From contig JARHYY010000020.1 of NCBI GenBank assembly GCA_029258405.1, forward strand, positions 1-29,855: a stretch of 29,855 nt of DNA, in the 5' to 3' direction. Each line of letters starts with the position of its first letter. Position 1 is the first letter of the stretch. This document shows, one piece after another, positions 1 through 7,600 of this stretch. Under the pieces are notes generated by a model. The model searched no databases. It worked only from the letters and a program-made list of their open reading frames with translations, and was not told where the DNA came from. Position numbers and translations under genes: made by a program. The DNA comes from Helicobacteraceae bacterium (GTDB lineage Bacteria > Campylobacterota > Campylobacteria > Campylobacterales > Helicobacteraceae).

Positions 1-141
1 GTAATTAATCTCTATATATAAAAGATTCTTTGTTTATCTTATTGAATGAAATGATAATTTAAATTATGGCAAGCTGTGTCAAGTTTTTATGTATAGAAAT
101 GTTTGTGTGGTTTGAAATGGGAAAAACTTAGGGGTAATACC
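1..141. repeat. Inverted repeat, left copy
   Basis: The first 115 bases match the reverse complement of 28576-28690 with about four mismatches (positions 21, 70, 95 and 107). After a small length difference (roughly 116-127), a second short block (about 128-141, TTAGGGGTAATACC) matches 28562-28575 with two changes. The repeat is AT-rich and has no reading frame of note. It may extend left of the window, because the match runs to base 1. I do not recognise the family. Confidence 0.9.
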
Positions 142-578
142 AAAGGGTTATCTATCGCTTAATGATATTCTTAGTTAAACCTATATATAAGTTAATATAT
201 ACAACACAAACAAACACCATAAATACATATCTTAATGATATGAACCTTGACAGTAAAGCATTCAAATGGTTTGATGGGGAAGGGGGGGTGATCGCTAAGA
301 TCAATACAGATAAGATAAAATAAAAATTTTAACAAATCAAGGTTTAGAATAATCAAAATTGCATATTAAAACTCAAAGCAATTCCCAATTTAAAATCTTT
401 AGGCTATTAATCTATCTCTAGAGCCAAAAAGTATGAACTTCATCAAAACAAAAACTCTATTTCAATCTTTTAATCACTATGATAACACTATGATTTCATA
501 ATTCAATATAGTTATGCAAAAGGATAAACAAAAACTTACAAGGGACCAATAGAAAAACCATTTTGCTATTGTTGAGTA
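142..578. other. Gene-free AT-rich stretch
   Basis: No convincing gene is seen here. A 53-codon open frame (162-323, +) has an inner ATG at 240 and contains a run of seven G (282-288). Its inner-ATG part reads like ordinary protein (NLDSKAFKWFDGEGG), but there is no ribosome binding site and I recognise no family. It could be a chance frame or a gene remnant. The rest is AT-rich spacer between the inverted repeat and the tRNA gene. Confidence 0.5.
547..571 (-). terminator. Possible stem-loop downstream of tRNA-Leu
   Basis: On the minus strand, just after the tRNA 3' end, CAATAG and CTATTG arms flank an inner AAAA/TTTT pairing with a TGG loop and one C/T mismatch. The stem is AT-rich, and the T-run that follows is separated by about 13 bases. 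It is at best a weak intrinsic terminator or a processing structure. Confidence 0.35.
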
Positions 579-663
579 TGGTGCGGAAAAGAGGACTTGA
601 ACCTCCACGCCTTGCGGCGCCAGATCCTAAGTCTGGTGCGTCTGCCAATTTCGCCATTTCCGC
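579..663 (-). tRNA. tRNA-Leu (anticodon UAG)
   Basis: The minus strand reads GCGGAAA at the 5' end and TTTCCGC plus A at the 3' end, giving a perfect 7-bp acceptor stem, and the terminal CCA is encoded (579-581). The anticodon arm is CCAGA-CTTAGGA-TCTGG, so the anticodon is TAG (complement of 627-629), decoding CUA and other CUN codons. A long variable arm (GCGCCGCAAGGCGT region) marks the class II tRNA typical of leucine, and the T-loop GTTCAAGTC is present. Total length is 85 with CCA. Confidence 0.97.
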
Positions 664-718
664 TAATTTTTACATAAGGACACAATTATATCAAAGTAAG
701 CTAAAACATATATTAATC

Positions 719-2440
719 TCATGAATGATGTTTGTAGAAATCAGCAAATTCTGCCGAAGTCTTTAAAATTTCTTCCTTTTTTCCAATGGATTGTATATGC
801 CCTTTTTTTATAAAGGCAATATTTTGTGCGAGTTCTGCAACATTTAGACGATGGGTAATGATTAATGTAATTTTATTATCCATAATTTTGCTTAATGTTT
901 CTTTGAATGTAGCTTCTGTTTTATTATCTAAAGCACTAGTGGCTTCATCAAGAATCAAAACATCAGGATTTTGATAGAGCACACGGGCTATGGCAATACG
1001 CTGCCTTTGCCCGCCTGAAAGATTTGTACCTCCTTCATCAAGGGTTGTGTAAATGCCCTTTTCAAGTGTTTGCACAAATTCCCATGCATTAGCTTCTTGC
1101 AGTGCTCTTTGTACTTTTTGAATGTCAATTTCTTCTGCATGCCCTAATGAGCTATATGCTACATTGTAAGCGATACTTTCATTAAAAATAGCTATTTTTT
1201 GTGTAACAATAGCTATTTTATTGCGTAAAGATTGCTGTGTAAAATTTTGAATATTCTCACCATTAATAAGTACTTCACCGTAAGAGACATCATAAAATCG
1301 TAAAATAAGCCCTACAAGAGAACTCTTACCCCCACCACTATGCCCAACAAGTGCTAGAGAATCTCCTCTATGAAGTGTGAGATTAATGTTACATAAAGCA
1401 TACTTCTTGTTGTTATATGTCAAGGAAACATTATGAAAAGTGATTTTATCAATAGATCGAAGAGGTATGTTTCCATCGATAATCGTTGATGTTCGGTTTT
1501 TGATGTCATAAATCCGTTCCCCAGCAGCAATAGCTGCTTGAAACTTATTATACATCGTACTTAACCTTTTGATTGGCATATAGAGCAAGAATAAAGCTGT
1601 CATGAATGAAAAAAATTGTGGTGATTCCATATCGCCATTAATAACTTGAAAACCACCGATAAAAATAACTAATCCAGCTGTAATAGCAGCTAATATTTCC
1701 ATCATAGGGGAAGTTAATTCGCTTACTTTTATTGCTTTCATACTTAAGTCAAAAAGTTTGGAATTTTCATATTCAAATCTTTGCACCTCCAATGTCTCGG
1801 TGGTGCTAGCTTTAATAAGCTCAATATTGCCGAATATTTCTGTAAGCCTTGAGGTTACATCAGAGTTTTTTTCTTGTGTTTTTTTGGAAATTTTTTTCAT
1901 TTTTCTTGCTAAGATGGCAAGAGGGAATGAGGCTGTAGGTAAAATAATGAGTCCATAGAAAGCTAATTCAGTGTTTTTATAGAATAAAACAGCAAGAAGA
2001 AAAATCATGGTAAATGATTCTCTTACAAATTCAGCACAATAATTTGATAATGCCATTTGTACTTGTGAAATATCATTGGTGATACGACTAATGAGCTCGC
2101 CTGAACGTTTTTGCAGTAAAAATGCTATTTCAAATGAAAGTATTTTTGCTAGAATCTCATTACGTATCTCAAAAACCACCCTTTGCCCAACAAATGCGAT
2201 GAAATAAGATTGCAAGTAAATTCCTATGCCCTTGAATCCATAAATGATAACAATAACAAAGGGGAGCAAGATTAATTGTGTTTTATTTTTTTCAAAAAAT
2301 ATTTCTTTCAGCACAGGCTCTACAAGATGAGCAGTTCCTGCAGTCGAAAAAGCAATAAGAATACTTCCTAAAATAGCATAGGAGAAATAAAGCCATTTGC
2401 CTTTTAAGTAGGGTAAGAATCTTCTTAAAAATTGTTGCAT
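719..2440 (-). CDS. msbA: MsbA-type lipid A/ABC exporter (half transporter)
   Basis: This 573-residue protein is a fused permease-ATPase half transporter, the usual size for MsbA, which as a homodimer flips lipid A-core across the inner membrane. The N-terminal ~300 residues hold about six membrane segments (exporter fold). The C-terminal nucleotide-binding domain has Walker A GHSGGGKSS (366-374), a Q-loop glutamine near 414, ABC signature LSGGQ (474-478), Walker B VLILDEA (494-500) and the H-loop histidine (530). It is divergent from a heptosyltransferase gene, which supports a role in LPS rather than drug export, although family B exporters cannot be told apart with certainty by motif. The start ATG lies only about 6 bases beyond a minus-strand TATAAT (2446-2451), with no visible Shine-Dalgarno, so the message may be nearly leaderless. 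Confidence 0.85.
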   Translation of the reverse strand: MQQFLRRFLPYLKGKWLYFSYAILGSILIAFSTAGTAHLVEPVLKEIFFEKNKTQLILLPFVIVIIYGFKGIGIYLQSYFIAFVGQRVVFEIRNEILAKILSFEIAFLLQKRSGELISRITNDISQVQMALSNYCAEFVRESFTMIFLLAVLFYKNTELAFYGLIILPTASFPLAILARKMKKISKKTQEKNSDVTSRLTEIFGNIELIKASTTETLEVQRFEYENSKLFDLSMKAIKVSELTSPMMEILAAITAGLVIFIGGFQVINGDMESPQFFSFMTALFLLYMPIKRLSTMYNKFQAAIAAGERIYDIKNRTSTIIDGNIPLRSIDKITFHNVSLTYNNKKYALCNINLTLHRGDSLALVGHSGGGKSSLVGLILRFYDVSYGEVLINGENIQNFTQQSLRNKIAIVTQKIAIFNESIAYNVAYSSLGHAEEIDIQKVQRALQEANAWEFVQTLEKGIYTTLDEGGTNLSGGQRQRIAIARVLYQNPDVLILDEATSALDNKTEATFKETLSKIMDNKITLIITHRLNVAELAQNIAFIKKGHIQSIGKKEEILKTSAEFADFYKHHS

Positions 2441-2444
2441 TATT

Positions 2445-2469
2445 AATTATAGCAAAATTTGCTATAATT
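2445..2469. promoter_or_regulatory. Palindromic divergent promoter, msbA / waaQ-like
   Basis: A perfect 12-base inverted repeat around a single central base (arms AATTATAGCAAA and TTTGCTATAATT) places GCTATAAT on both strands: TATAAT at 2463-2468 for the plus strand and at 2446-2451 (complement) for the minus strand. This fits a pair of Campylobacterota sigma-70 extended -10 boxes facing outward. The plus start would fall near 2475, about 28 bases before the waaQ-like ATG. The minus start would fall almost at the msbA ATG. The same palindrome could also be a repressor operator. Confidence 0.6.
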
Positions 2470-2502
2470 ATAAAACAAACAAGCAATATAAAGTGTTTAA
2501 TT

Positions 2503-3570
2503 ATGAAAATTTTAGTTATAAAATTTCGTCATATAGGCGATGTTTTACTGCTTACACCCCTTTTTGAGAATCTGCGGTTGCATTTTTGTAATGCACAAAT
2601 TGATGTTGCTATTAACGCAGAATCGGTTGATATGCTTGAATATAACCCATTTATCAATAATATACTTATTTATGATAGAGATAAAATTAAATCACAAAAA
2701 GGTATAAAAAGGCTTATAGCTGAATGGAATTATTTTAAGTTCTTTTTTCATAATCATTATGATATAGTTATACATACTACAGAGGGAGATAGGGGAGCAT
2801 TAATTGCTTTTTTAAGCAGGGCTTCAAAAGTGCTTACACCAAAAATTAAGTCGCTTTTTCGCTTTAATAGCACCCATGTAACCCCTCCTTATAAGGGGCA
2901 TATTATCGAAGGACATTTAGATTTTTTGCGATTGCTAAATAAAGATGTGCTCTCAAAACGCGTTCTTTTAGTGTATAAGGATTCAGATTGGGCATATGTA
3001 CAAAATTTGGGCATTAAAAAACCTTATATACATATTCATCCCTTGAGTCGATGGCAATTTAAATGTATTGATGATGCACTTATGGCAAAAATTATTGATT
3101 ATTGTCAAGATAAACTTCAAATACCTGTTGTGTTAAGTGCTTCTCCAGCAAAAGAAGAGCAAGAGAGAATTGAGCATATCTTGAAGTTATGTCTTAGCAC
3201 ACCTATTAATATTGCAGGAAAAATTACACTCAAACAATGTGCTGCATTAAGCCATCATGCAGAATTCTATATAGGTGTTGATACTGCAAATACTCATATA
3301 GCCGCGGCTATGGATACACCCGTAATAGCCTTTTTTGTAGCTAGTGCAGTATTTCACTGGGGGGCATGGGATAATTCTTTGTGGGAATGCCCATACACCA
3401 ACAGTAATGGTGTGCAAAAAATGGGTAAGCATACATTATTTGTCAAAAATACAGCATTATCTGACCAAGAAAGGATGAGCAACCTTAAAGCATATGGTAC
3501 ATTTAATTGTGCGAATTTTGATTTTTCTATTTTACAAAGAGAACTTAATAATTTATTACATAAAAACTAA
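2503..3570 (+). CDS. LPS heptosyltransferase, GT9 family (WaaQ-like)
   Basis: This is a glycosyltransferase family 9 protein of 355 residues that would add ADP-heptose to the LPS inner core at the cytoplasmic face of the inner membrane. It begins with the family hallmark KFRHIGDVLLLTP (7-19). The block HPLSRWQFK (179-187) resembles the HPxSRWxFK block I associate with WaaQ/heptosyltransferase III, and GVDTANTHIAAA (258-269) is the C-terminal nucleotide-sugar site typical of GT9. It is transcribed divergently from msbA from a shared promoter region, which ties it to lipid A-core assembly. WaaQ is favoured over WaaC/WaaF by the SRWxFK block, but the acceptor heptose cannot be read from sequence. 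It has the usual length and no lesion. Confidence 0.85.
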   Translation: MKILVIKFRHIGDVLLLTPLFENLRLHFCNAQIDVAINAESVDMLEYNPFINNILIYDRDKIKSQKGIKRLIAEWNYFKFFFHNHYDIVIHTTEGDRGALIAFLSRASKVLTPKIKSLFRFNSTHVTPPYKGHIIEGHLDFLRLLNKDVLSKRVLLVYKDSDWAYVQNLGIKKPYIHIHPLSRWQFKCIDDALMAKIIDYCQDKLQIPVVLSASPAKEEQERIEHILKLCLSTPINIAGKITLKQCAALSHHAEFYIGVDTANTHIAAAMDTPVIAFFVASAVFHWGAWDNSLWECPYTNSNGVQKMGKHTLFVKNTALSDQERMSNLKAYGTFNCANFDFSILQRELNNLLHKN

Positions 3571-3628
3571 GGATTTTATTTCCAACTTTTAAATAATCTT
3601 GAATGATGCCTTTCATAGAGTTAAAAAT

Positions 3629-5578
3629 TCAAGGCAATAGACATCTCCCTTGGATACATTGATTAATATCTATACTTAAGGGTAATGCCCCACTTCCCTT
3701 ACGATTTTTGTTGCCCTTACAATCATGCACAGAAAAAGCTTCATTAAAAGCATTAATGTAAGAAGACTGTAATTGCATAGTTAGTACCATGTATATAGTT
3801 TGCATACCATTAAAGGAAAGAATGCGTTTGACATCATTAATATTACTCGCAAAAGAGGATAGAAGGTATTTATCATACTCCTCAAAGCTTGATAAGCGGG
3901 TAGTGTTTGTGGGTATAAAAAGCACACCATTGTTTAAAGCAATGGCAGGGAGTGCATATCCACTTCCTTGCCCTTGTGCATTGCGTATATAAACACCAAC
4001 AATCCATATGCTACCTATAGGTGCATTAAATAATTGAGATAAAATACTCTGTGCTTGTTGTGATGTTCGTGCATACCCATTTATTGAAAAGAAGTATTGG
4101 GGTAGCATATTAAGCGTGATAGCCCGATATATTTGGGCGGCATATATTCTCTCTCGCCATGTTTGAGCGATTAAGTCATTAGCTATGCTGTAAGCCTCTA
4201 GTTGATGTGCTAAGAGTGGATAACGTGCATAAAAAGACAAAAAAGGATTTGTGCCCTGTTTGGTATCAAAAAAATAACCTCCTGAATCTAAAGGCTTTTG
4301 TGGATTGTTTATGAGTTCAGCAATTATTTGGTAGGTATGCAGTAAGCATATTGCACAATCTCCTGATTTTTGAAAAACCCCATCGGTGCTTGAGGCAATT
4401 TGCCATAACCTTCTTTTCCAAGCATTGCTTAGAGTAAAATGAGCAATTAAAAGCGGAGAAGAATATGGCACATTTGCTGTAGAATCATGTTCATTAAGAG
4501 CTTGAAAATGTTTTATTAACGCACGATTAGCCACCTGTGCATTTTTAAAATTAGTTTGACTTGAATTATCTGCTGGGCAGTTTTGGAGTTGTCTGCCTAA
4601 GTTTGCATTTATAAATCGATGCCAATCTTGCATATCATCAGAAAACATAAAAAGTGATGTAGGCTCGTTTATTTTATCTTTTGAGCGATATTTTTGAGAA
4701 GAAGTGTAGGGCACTCCCCAATGCATACCATTTTTTGTAAGGCGTAAAAAATTATTCGCATAATCTTTTAATACAGCCATATTATTATCGGCAAAAGCAT
4801 GAAACCTCCATTGCTGCCTTGAAAATTCTGCACTGTTACTTAAGGCACATTCATTATATTTTACCCAATTCCACTCTTGTTCTTTTGTCTGCATAGAAGT
4901 AAGGCATATAAGCTTTTTTGTTGTTTTGTCAAATTCTGCTATCTGTAAAGTTTCAGGATTATAGATTAACTCTACTAAGGCATCTTGAGATGATTGATTG
5001 CTATGAATATAATATATGTTGGTATCCTTAAGGGCTTTATTGCTTTTTTCCCAAGCAATAAAGCTGCTTATATTAATGCCAGCTGGGGCAGCAATGGTGT
5101 TGAGCCATTTATGCATATCATAGAGCATATGTTTTGTATATTGTGCATCATCATAAGTAGTGGCAATAAGCTTGTTGTCTTGAGTGCTTTTAATTTGCAT
5201 AGCAAAATCTGATGTGAAAAATATATTATTTTTCACAATAAATTGTTGTTTATGATCATTAAGCACACAAGGACGCAATGTAATTTTTGCAGAGGAATCA
5301 CTTAAATCCCCTATGCTCATGCAAAACCAGGCATTATTAATATACCATGCAACTCGAGAAAAAACATCATAACGAGCCAAGGGAGTTTCTTTGTTGCAAT
5401 TTTGCAATAAAATTTCTTCTTGGTCTAAATGAGGAGTATAGCAAAGTATTTGATCATGTCCAATTTTTACAGCAAGAGATTTATCTTGAGGTGAATGAGT
5501 GAGTTTTTGAAAAGGAGCACAAAATAAGCTAGAGGGCAGCGAGCAAGCAATTATACATATCATGAAAAAAATGTGCAT
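3629..5578 (-). CDS. Secreted ricin-B-like / DUF1561 (PF07598-type) putative exotoxin
   Basis: This 649-residue protein begins with a hydrophobic signal peptide (about 1-20, cleavage likely near LFC-A). The N-terminal half shows ricin-B lectin-like marks: CVLNDHKQQF (104-113) and CALSNSAEFSRQQW (244-257), two cysteine-led blocks ending in QxF/QxW, each followed by a short beta stretch. The C-terminal half (about 350-649) has a cysteine pair in GDCAIC (406-411), DSGGYFFD (431-438), NPFLSFYARYPLL (444-456), and a cysteine-bearing tail (C620, C641, C646). Size, signal peptide, tandem lectin-like front and cysteine-containing back fit DUF1561/PF07598 'virulence-modifying' proteins of Leptospira. 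From memory these bind host cells by the lectin part and have a toxic, reportedly DNase, C-terminus, with relatives in Bartonella and some Helicobacter. It sits alone between a heptosyltransferase and an MFS gene. Family assignment is from recalled pattern, not a search. Confidence 0.72.
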   Translation of the reverse strand: MHIFFMICIIACSLPSSLFCAPFQKLTHSPQDKSLAVKIGHDQILCYTPHLDQEEILLQNCNKETPLARYDVFSRVAWYINNAWFCMSIGDLSDSSAKITLRPCVLNDHKQQFIVKNNIFFTSDFAMQIKSTQDNKLIATTYDDAQYTKHMLYDMHKWLNTIAAPAGINISSFIAWEKSNKALKDTNIYYIHSNQSSQDALVELIYNPETLQIAEFDKTTKKLICLTSMQTKEQEWNWVKYNECALSNSAEFSRQQWRFHAFADNNMAVLKDYANNFLRLTKNGMHWGVPYTSSQKYRSKDKINEPTSLFMFSDDMQDWHRFINANLGRQLQNCPADNSSQTNFKNAQVANRALIKHFQALNEHDSTANVPYSSPLLIAHFTLSNAWKRRLWQIASSTDGVFQKSGDCAICLLHTYQIIAELINNPQKPLDSGGYFFDTKQGTNPFLSFYARYPLLAHQLEAYSIANDLIAQTWRERIYAAQIYRAITLNMLPQYFFSINGYARTSQQAQSILSQLFNAPIGSIWIVGVYIRNAQGQGSGYALPAIALNNGVLFIPTNTTRLSSFEEYDKYLLSSFASNINDVKRILSFNGMQTIYMVLTMQLQSSYINAFNEAFSVHDCKGNKNRKGSGALPLSIDINQCIQGRCLLP

Positions 5579-5609
5579 TATTTATTCTCTGTCTATAAAA
5601 TCTTCTCGT

Positions 5610-5617
5610 ATTTTATA
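5610..5617 (-). promoter_or_regulatory. Candidate -10 box for the toxin-like gene
   Basis: The minus strand reads TATAAAAT here, about 32 bases before the start codon at 5578. A second TATAAAATC lies slightly closer. There is no recognisable -35, and only a weak AGAG near the start as a ribosome site. Support is by position and composition only. Confidence 0.35.
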
Positions 5618-5751
5618 GGGCGTTTGATAAAACCTATCTGAATACAAATGCAATATACTTCTCCTGCTAGAAAACCTTTTTTTAATATGGCTCAATAATT
5701 TCTTGTTTCAATAATGCTTTTATGATTGTAAGGAAATATAATAGTTTTTGC

Positions 5752-5757
5752 TATACT
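5752..5757 (+). promoter_or_regulatory. Candidate -10 box for the MFS gene
   Basis: TATACT preceded by TTTTTGC gives the GCTATACT form common in Campylobacterota. It lies 27 bases before the ATG at 5785, and TAGGG (5774-5778) could serve as ribosome site. No -35 element is evident. Confidence 0.5.
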
Positions 5758-5784
5758 GTTACAATAAAAATATAGGGTAGATAG

Positions 5785-6975
5785 ATGTCAAGCACAAAGC
5801 GTACAATTATGTCTATGAATGCTCTTTTTATAGGCATGTCCTTTCTTTTTGTTGGTAATTCTCTTATTGTGAGTTCTGTAGGAGTAATATTAAAAGATTC
5901 TGGTATGAGCGAAATAGCTATTGGAGCTATAAGCTCATGTTTTTTTATCGGGGCACTAAGTGCTACTATTAGCGGACATAGAATCATTTCAAAAGTGGGG
6001 CATATTCGCTCATTTGGAATTTTTGCTGCTCTTTTTGCTATCGCGAGTCTTTTGCATAGCCTTTTTGATAATTTGTATTTATGGTCAATTTTTCGGCTTT
6101 TATTAGGGTTTTGTTATTATGGGTTGCTTATGGTGATTGAATCGTGGTTAAATGAAAAAGCAAAAAATTCTGTACGCTCCCGTGTTTTAAGCTTTTATGA
6201 GGTTGTATATTATCTTGCTTCTGGGCTTGGAGTATTAATTATTGCTCTAAGTTTGGATAAGCATTCTGTATTTGTGCTTGGAGCTTGCCTTATAATGTTC
6301 TCTACCTTACCTCTTTATCTCATTCGTATTAAAGAACCTATTTTGCCCCAAAAATCGCCTATTTCTTTGCCAAAGATTTTTGATATAGCCCCTTTAGCTC
6401 TTGTGAGTAGTTTTATTGCAGGAATGCTTGTGAATGGTTTTTTTGCTATGGCTTCTGTATTTATGTTGCTGCAAGGATTTGGGGCACAAAATGTATCCTA
6501 CTTTATTGCTTCTGCTATGCTTGGTGGTTTCTTGGCACAAACAAGCATTGGTGCAGTATCTGATAAATTAGGAAGAAAATTTGCCATTATGCTTTGTGCG
6601 GGCATGGGTTTTGCTATCATGCTTGTATTTGTGTTATTTGATTTAACTTTTTTAGCACAATGTTTTTTGGTTGTTTTTTTAGGTGGGGGTATTTTTTGCT
6701 TATATGCCTTAGCTTTAGCCCGAGCAAATGATATGCTTAAAGACAAGAGCAAAGCAGTTGAGCTAGGAAGGGCTGTGCTATTTTGCTATTCTCTAGGTTC
6801 TCTTTTTGCACCATTAAGCTTAGGGATTCTTATGCAACATTTTGGCACATATGGTTTTAGTTGGTTTTATCTTGCCTGTCTTGGATTTTGTTTGATTTTT
6901 GCACTTAACAAGCCAAATATCCGTAAAAAAGACTATAAAACTAAACCGGGCAATATGGCAATGCTTGATGAATAG
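5785..6975 (+). CDS. MFS transporter, YcaD-like
   Basis: This 396-residue protein has about twelve hydrophobic segments in two six-helix halves, the standard MFS layout in the inner membrane. Helix 2-3 carries the polar loop SGHRIISKVGHIRSF, matching the family A-motif region. The stretch VIESWLNEKAKNSVRSRVLS followed by FYEVVYYLASGLG closely parallels the VESAL...RGRLLAAYMMVYYVGTFLG part of E. coli YcaD as I remember it. The cargo of this subfamily is not established, so none is assigned. The C-terminus ends in a short charged tail. The stop is 4 bases from the stop of the convergent nucT-like gene, with no clear hairpin between them. Confidence 0.8.
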   Translation: MSSTKRTIMSMNALFIGMSFLFVGNSLIVSSVGVILKDSGMSEIAIGAISSCFFIGALSATISGHRIISKVGHIRSFGIFAALFAIASLLHSLFDNLYLWSIFRLLLGFCYYGLLMVIESWLNEKAKNSVRSRVLSFYEVVYYLASGLGVLIIALSLDKHSVFVLGACLIMFSTLPLYLIRIKEPILPQKSPISLPKIFDIAPLALVSSFIAGMLVNGFFAMASVFMLLQGFGAQNVSYFIASAMLGGFLAQTSIGAVSDKLGRKFAIMLCAGMGFAIMLVFVLFDLTFLAQCFLVVFLGGGIFCLYALALARANDMLKDKSKAVELGRAVLFCYSLGSLFAPLSLGILMQHFGTYGFSWFYLACLGFCLIFALNKPNIRKKDYKTKPGNMAMLDE

Positions 6976-6979
6976 TATG

Positions 6980-7516
6980 TTAATAAGATTTGCAATCTTG
7001 TTTCATTTCCTTAAAATAATCATTGCTTTTTTGAATAATTTCTTTATTATCTGTTATGAACAATGTTTCATAACTATTTTCAAAAGCGTTTTTAGACCAA
7101 TTTGCTGAACCGATAAACATTTCTTGTTGATCAATAATGGCAAGTTTCATATGCATAATCCCAAAATATTTGCCGTTTTTTGAAGCCCTCCCTCTAAGGG
7201 TGCAAACATCGATATTTTTGAATTTTGCTAAATATCCAATGGTGGAATTTTGATTTTTTGGTTCATTAGCCTCTTCATCATAGATGATGGAAATACGAAC
7301 ACCTTTAGATGCAGAATCTCTTATAGCCTTAGCAATTTCTCGGTTAGTGAAACTATATATGGCAATGGATATTTCTTGTTGTGCATTTTCAAGAGATTTT
7401 ATGAGTCTCTTGAGAGCTATTTTTTGCTCTTTGGGCATAAGAAATATCTCTTGTTTTGCTTGTATGGTATTCATGGATAGAAAAAGAGCCATAATGAGCA
7501 ATGTGAATATTTTCAT
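6980..7516 (-). CDS. nucT: NucT-like nuclease, phospholipase D superfamily
   Basis: This 178-residue exported protein has an N-terminal signal peptide (MKIFTLLIMALFLSMNTIQA). It has one HKD motif: H122, K124 and D129 in HMKLAIID, followed by GSANW with N139. One HKD per chain is normal for small PLD nucleases (Nuc/NucT), which dimerise to build the active site. H. pylori NucT is a membrane-linked nuclease with a reported role in DNA uptake and purine salvage, which I recall rather than infer. The gene is divergent from the poly-E gene, the same arrangement I recall for HP0323/HP0322. AAGGG about 7 bases before the ATG is a plausible ribosome site. Confidence 0.88.
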   Translation of the reverse strand: MKIFTLLIMALFLSMNTIQAKQEIFLMPKEQKIALKRLIKSLENAQQEISIAIYSFTNREIAKAIRDSASKGVRISIIYDEEANEPKNQNSTIGYLAKFKNIDVCTLRGRASKNGKYFGIMHMKLAIIDQQEMFIGSANWSKNAFENSYETLFITDNKEIIQKSNDYFKEMKQDCKSY

Positions 7517-7557
7517 GGTATTACCCTTTGTTGTGTATTTTTTAAAGTAATCAATGT

Positions 7558-7563
7558 TATAAT
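7558..7563 (+). promoter_or_regulatory. -10 box for the poly-E/gmk/tatA run
   Basis: TATAAT lies 37 bases before the ATG at 7601. On the other strand the same bases give TATTATAAC, a possible overlapping -10 for nucT. No -35 is seen. AAGGCG (7590-7595) is a likely ribosome site. Confidence 0.55.
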
Positions 7564-7600
7564 ACTTGAAATTTATTAATATATGTTTGAAGGCGATTAA

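Noticed and set aside
2292..2486. 64-codon frame over the msbA start
   Set aside because: Antiparallel-shifted shadow of msbA with no motif; it would cross the divergent promoter.
3629..5578. CdtA/CdtC-type toxin subunit
   Set aside because: CdtA/C also have ricin-like folds, but they are about a third this size and sit with cdtB; here there is one long gene and no cdtB beside it.
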